Part shown: piece after piece, positions 6,605-8,766 of the stretch
Numbering within the stretch: position 1 is the stretch's first letter
How the letters are laid out: every line of letters starts with the position of its first letter
DNA from: Acidimicrobiales bacterium
GTDB taxonomy: Bacteria; Actinomycetota; Acidimicrobiia; Acidimicrobiales; Ilumatobacteraceae
Direction of reading: 5' to 3'
DNA length: 8,766 nt
Assembly (NCBI GenBank): GCA_030830415.1
Contig: JAURNB010000182.1
Span: 1 to 8,766, forward strand
Position numbers and translations under genes: made by a program
Notes under the pieces: model-generated
Database searches by the model: none
What the model was told of the DNA's origin: nothing
What the model saw: only the letters and a program-made list of their open reading frames with translations

Positions 6605-7444
6605 CTACGACTTACGACTGGAGCCCGGGTCGACCGGAATGCCGAATTTGATGCGGTTGTTTGCATGGGCAAGATGCTGATGCACAAAAGCGGTGCGTAA
6701 CGAGTTCCATTGTCCTTGTGCTTCAAGGGTTTGGTTGACGCTTTCTTTTGCGAGCTTCAAGGCAAACGATGGGCGCTGCGCAACAATTGCTGCCATCTTC
6801 ATGGTTTCTTCACGCAATGAAGCTGCAGGAACCACTCTGTTGACCATGCCTGTTGCAGCTGCTTCTTGCGCTGTAAACCAGCCGCCAGTGAAGAGCATTT
6901 CTTTTGCTTTACGTGGGCCAAGTTCCCATGGGTGTGCGAAATATTCCACGCCGTTCACGCCCATACCTACAACGGGGTCGGTAAACATTGCATCGTCGGC
7001 GGCAATGATGATGTCGGCGACCCACAGCAACATGAGACCACCCGCAATGGTTTTCCCTTGTGCTGCAGCAATGACTGGTTTTGGCAAGTTGCGCCAACGC
7101 CAGCACATGTTGAAATACACCTCTTCTTCCCATGCCATTTGGCCTTCTTGACCTTCGCGGCCAAAACCACCGACAGGGAATACAAGGTCGAACTCGCGAT
7201 GACTCTCGTCGTCGCGCATGTCGTGACCCGATGAGAAGTGAGGTCCATCGGCCTGCAGCACAATGACTTTCACTTGGCTGCTGCGTGATGCTGCAGAGAA
7301 GCATGCTTCGAGCTCATAGGTCATGCGCTTGTTTTGAGCGTTACGACTTTCGGGCCTATTCAAGGTGACAACAGCAATGCCGTTCTCTCCGGGGTTCACT
7401 ACTTCATAGCGTGTTGCTTGAAGGTTGTTGAGATCTACCGGCAT
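6605..7444 (-). CDS. Crotonase-fold (enoyl-CoA hydratase/isomerase family) protein lacking both hydratase glutamates
   Basis: This 279-residue protein has the crotonase fold: GIAVVTLNRPESRNA (22-36), the first oxyanion-hole segment HFSSGHDMRDD (69-79), the second AAAQGKTIAGGLMLLW (126-141), and FTDPVVGMGVNGVEYF (154-169). Aligned to rat mitochondrial hydratase, Glu144 corresponds to M138 and Glu164 to V158, so simple hydration of a 2-enoyl-CoA is unlikely. Other crotonases do hydrolysis, isomerisation or ring cleavage with different acids; D75, D78, D79, D156 and E167 are candidates here, but none is proven. The sequence VEYFAHPWELGPRKAKEM (167-183) is typical of a divergent actinobacterial group. 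ATG7444 has AGGA 6 bases upstream. Only 14 bases separate it from the P450 stop, strongly suggesting co-transcription and linked function. Confidence 0.9.
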   Translation of the reverse strand: MPVDLNNLQATRYEVVNPGENGIAVVTLNRPESRNAQNKRMTYELEACFSAASRSSQVKVIVLQADGPHFSSGHDMRDDESHREFDLVFPVGGFGREGQEGQMAWEEEVYFNMCWRWRNLPKPVIAAAQGKTIAGGLMLLWVADIIIAADDAMFTDPVVGMGVNGVEYFAHPWELGPRKAKEMLFTGGWFTAQEAAATGMVNRVVPAASLREETMKMAAIVAQRPSFALKLAKESVNQTLEAQGQWNSLRTAFVHQHLAHANNRIKFGIPVDPGSSRKS

Positions 7445-7458
7445 GGAGGTTCCTGTCT

Positions 7459-8718
7459 TTATGCGGGGGTGAAGGTGAGATGCAAGTTGGTGAGACCTCG
7501 CAGGGTCATTGACAACTCACGATGTGTTGGCGTATCGACATTGGCAAGTGCAATGTTGTTGAGTCGGCTGAGCAAGAGTTCGAACGCGATGCGTGCCTCG
7601 CTGCGAGCTAGTGCCGCACCTACGCAGAAGTGTGGCCCTTGACCAAATGCCAATTGCGTGCGGGCGTTATCGCGTTCAATGTCGAACATGTCGGGGTTGG
7701 GGTACTTCCCGCCATCGCGGTTTGCACAGCCATACATTGCCATGACCACAGAGCCCTTCGGAATGACAACGCCACCTACTTCAACGTCGTCTTTGGTAAA
7801 GCGAGGAAGCATTTGCACTGGTGCTTCCATCCGCAATGCTTCTTCCACGAGGTTGGGGATGAGTGAATGGTCGGCGCGTACCTTGGCCATTTGTTCAGGG
7901 TTCTCCACGAGCATGAGAGTGGCAGCTGCAATGAGTTTTGTGGTGGTTTCATTACCAGCAACCAAGAGTTGTGCAATGACGTCGAGCATTTCTGGCATGG
8001 TCATTCCTTCGCCGGCACGTTCGCCCGAGTCGAAGCGTGCTTGCACAAGGTCAGACAATAAGTCGTCACGCAAGTTTTCTTCACGCTCGCGCACGCGGTC
8101 GACCATGTACTTCTGGAATTCAATGCGGCTATGAGCACATTCAATTTGACGCTCTGGAGTGAGCATGCCCGATAGCGGCGCTACGGAATCGTCACTCCAC
8201 TTTTTAAACTTCGGCATATCGGCACGGTCGACACCCAGTGCATCGGCAATAACGGTGAGCGGAACACCTACAGCGAACTGTTCTACCAAGTCGACTTTGC
8301 CATCGTTGATGAAGGCATCGATGAGGTCGTTAGCGATTTTGCGAATGGAGTCTTCAAGTTGAGCAACACGCTTGGGCAAGAAAGCCTTGTTCACCAAGTT
8401 GCGAAACTGCGTATGTGAAGGCGGGTCATTCGACAACAGCGTGTTGACCCGTGGGTACCCCTGCTTGGCAATTTCAATGACTTCAGGGGGTGGTGGGGTG
8501 ACAAATGAATTGCTTTGCGCAAGTGACGAAAACATTTCTGGGTTACGCACTACCGACAACACGTCTTCGTAGCGCGACACTGCCCAGAAACCCAATGGGG
8601 TTTGGTGCACGGGTGCTTCTTCACGCACGCGCTCGTAATACGGATATGGGCACTCGAGAACTTCGGGCGACACCATGTTTACTTTTGTAATGTCTGTTGC
8701 ATCGATGGAATTGCTCAT
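7459..8718 (-). CDS. Cytochrome P450 monooxygenase, soluble bacterial type
   Basis: This 419-residue protein has the usual length of soluble bacterial P450s and no membrane anchor. Landmarks in order are the I-helix oxygen-activation motif AGNETTT (254-260), the K-helix ExxR as EALR (293-296), and the heme loop FGQGPHFCVGAALAR (358-372) with axial ligand C365. It would hydroxylate a hydrophobic substrate using electrons from a ferredoxin and reductase, neither of which is encoded in this window. The CYP family and substrate cannot be assigned by eye; the neighbouring crotonase and thiolase genes suggest a lipid, terpenoid or steroid-like compound. It appears to be the first gene of the five-gene set. 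ATG8718 has AGGGGAG 8 bases upstream. The last 48 bases of the window hold its upstream region, where I see only a weak GATTAT at 8739-8744. Confidence 0.95.
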   Translation of the reverse strand: MSNSIDATDITKVNMVSPEVLECPYPYYERVREEAPVHQTPLGFWAVSRYEDVLSVVRNPEMFSSLAQSNSFVTPPPPEVIEIAKQGYPRVNTLLSNDPPSHTQFRNLVNKAFLPKRVAQLEDSIRKIANDLIDAFINDGKVDLVEQFAVGVPLTVIADALGVDRADMPKFKKWSDDSVAPLSGMLTPERQIECAHSRIEFQKYMVDRVREREENLRDDLLSDLVQARFDSGERAGEGMTMPEMLDVIAQLLVAGNETTTKLIAAATLMLVENPEQMAKVRADHSLIPNLVEEALRMEAPVQMLPRFTKDDVEVGGVVIPKGSVVMAMYGCANRDGGKYPNPDMFDIERDNARTQLAFGQGPHFCVGAALARSEARIAFELLLSRLNNIALANVDTPTHRELSMTLRGLTNLHLTFTPA

Positions 8719-8726
8719 TGCTATTT

Positions 8727-8733
8727 CTCCCCT
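8727..8733 (-). promoter_or_regulatory. Ribosome binding site of the P450 gene
   Basis: AGGGGAG with an 8-base spacer to ATG8718. It is the strongest ribosome binding site in the window and fits a first gene of an operon. Confidence 0.7.
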
Positions 8734-8766
8734 GTTCGATAATCACCAAATGAACTGTCTCGCGCA

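Noticed and set aside
8739..8744. GATTAT as a -10 element for the P450 operon
   Set aside because: It is a weak match with no -35 at proper spacing, and the window ends too soon upstream to judge.

Overview
The window looks like chromosomal DNA from a free-living actinobacterium of middling GC content. Both Shine-Dalgarno-led and probably leaderless genes are present. The gene set is acyl-CoA and lipid catabolism: a B12-type acyl-CoA mutase, an ACAD10-like phosphotransferase, a P450, a crotonase, and a thiolase paired with a DUF35 protein. An Acidimicrobiia-like lineage would fit, but that is inference from gene style and was not tested. Coding density is very high. No RNA gene, CRISPR array, insertion sequence, prophage or long repeat was seen, and no stretch over 300 bases lacks a gene.

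Layout. (1) Positions 1-2613, minus strand: an acyl-CoA mutase large subunit is followed 58 bases downstream by an APH-fold phosphotransferase that runs off the left edge. Two substrate-determining positions of the mutase read Phe and Gln, the isobutyryl-CoA mutase pattern, rather than the Tyr and Arg of methylmalonyl-CoA mutase. (2) Positions 2682-4240, plus strand: a nitroreductase-family flavoprotein and a RarD/EamA transporter, 17 bases apart. The 68-base gap between the mutase and the nitroreductase holds a symmetric TAGTCTA that can be read as a -10 element on both strands. (3) Positions 4245-8718, minus strand: five tightly packed genes transcribed in the order P450, crotonase, TetR regulator, DUF35 protein, thiolase. 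This set ends head-on against the transporter with only 4 bases between the two stop codons.

How they may work together. The five-gene set looks like a small TetR-linked catabolic operon. The P450 would hydroxylate a hydrophobic compound, and the crotonase and the thiolase-DUF35 pair would act on a CoA thioester made from it. Three of these proteins have lost textbook catalytic or metal-binding residues. The crotonase lacks both hydratase glutamates. The thiolase keeps its nucleophilic Cys but has Glu in place of the GHP His and a changed HDCF loop. The DUF35 protein keeps only one of four zinc-ribbon cysteines. Together they recall the Ltp2/ChsH2-DUF35 steroid side-chain aldolase arrangement more than ordinary beta-oxidation, although substrate and reaction are unknown. 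The mutase could send branched C4 acyl-CoA into butyryl-CoA metabolism, but its B12-binding partner subunit is not in the window.
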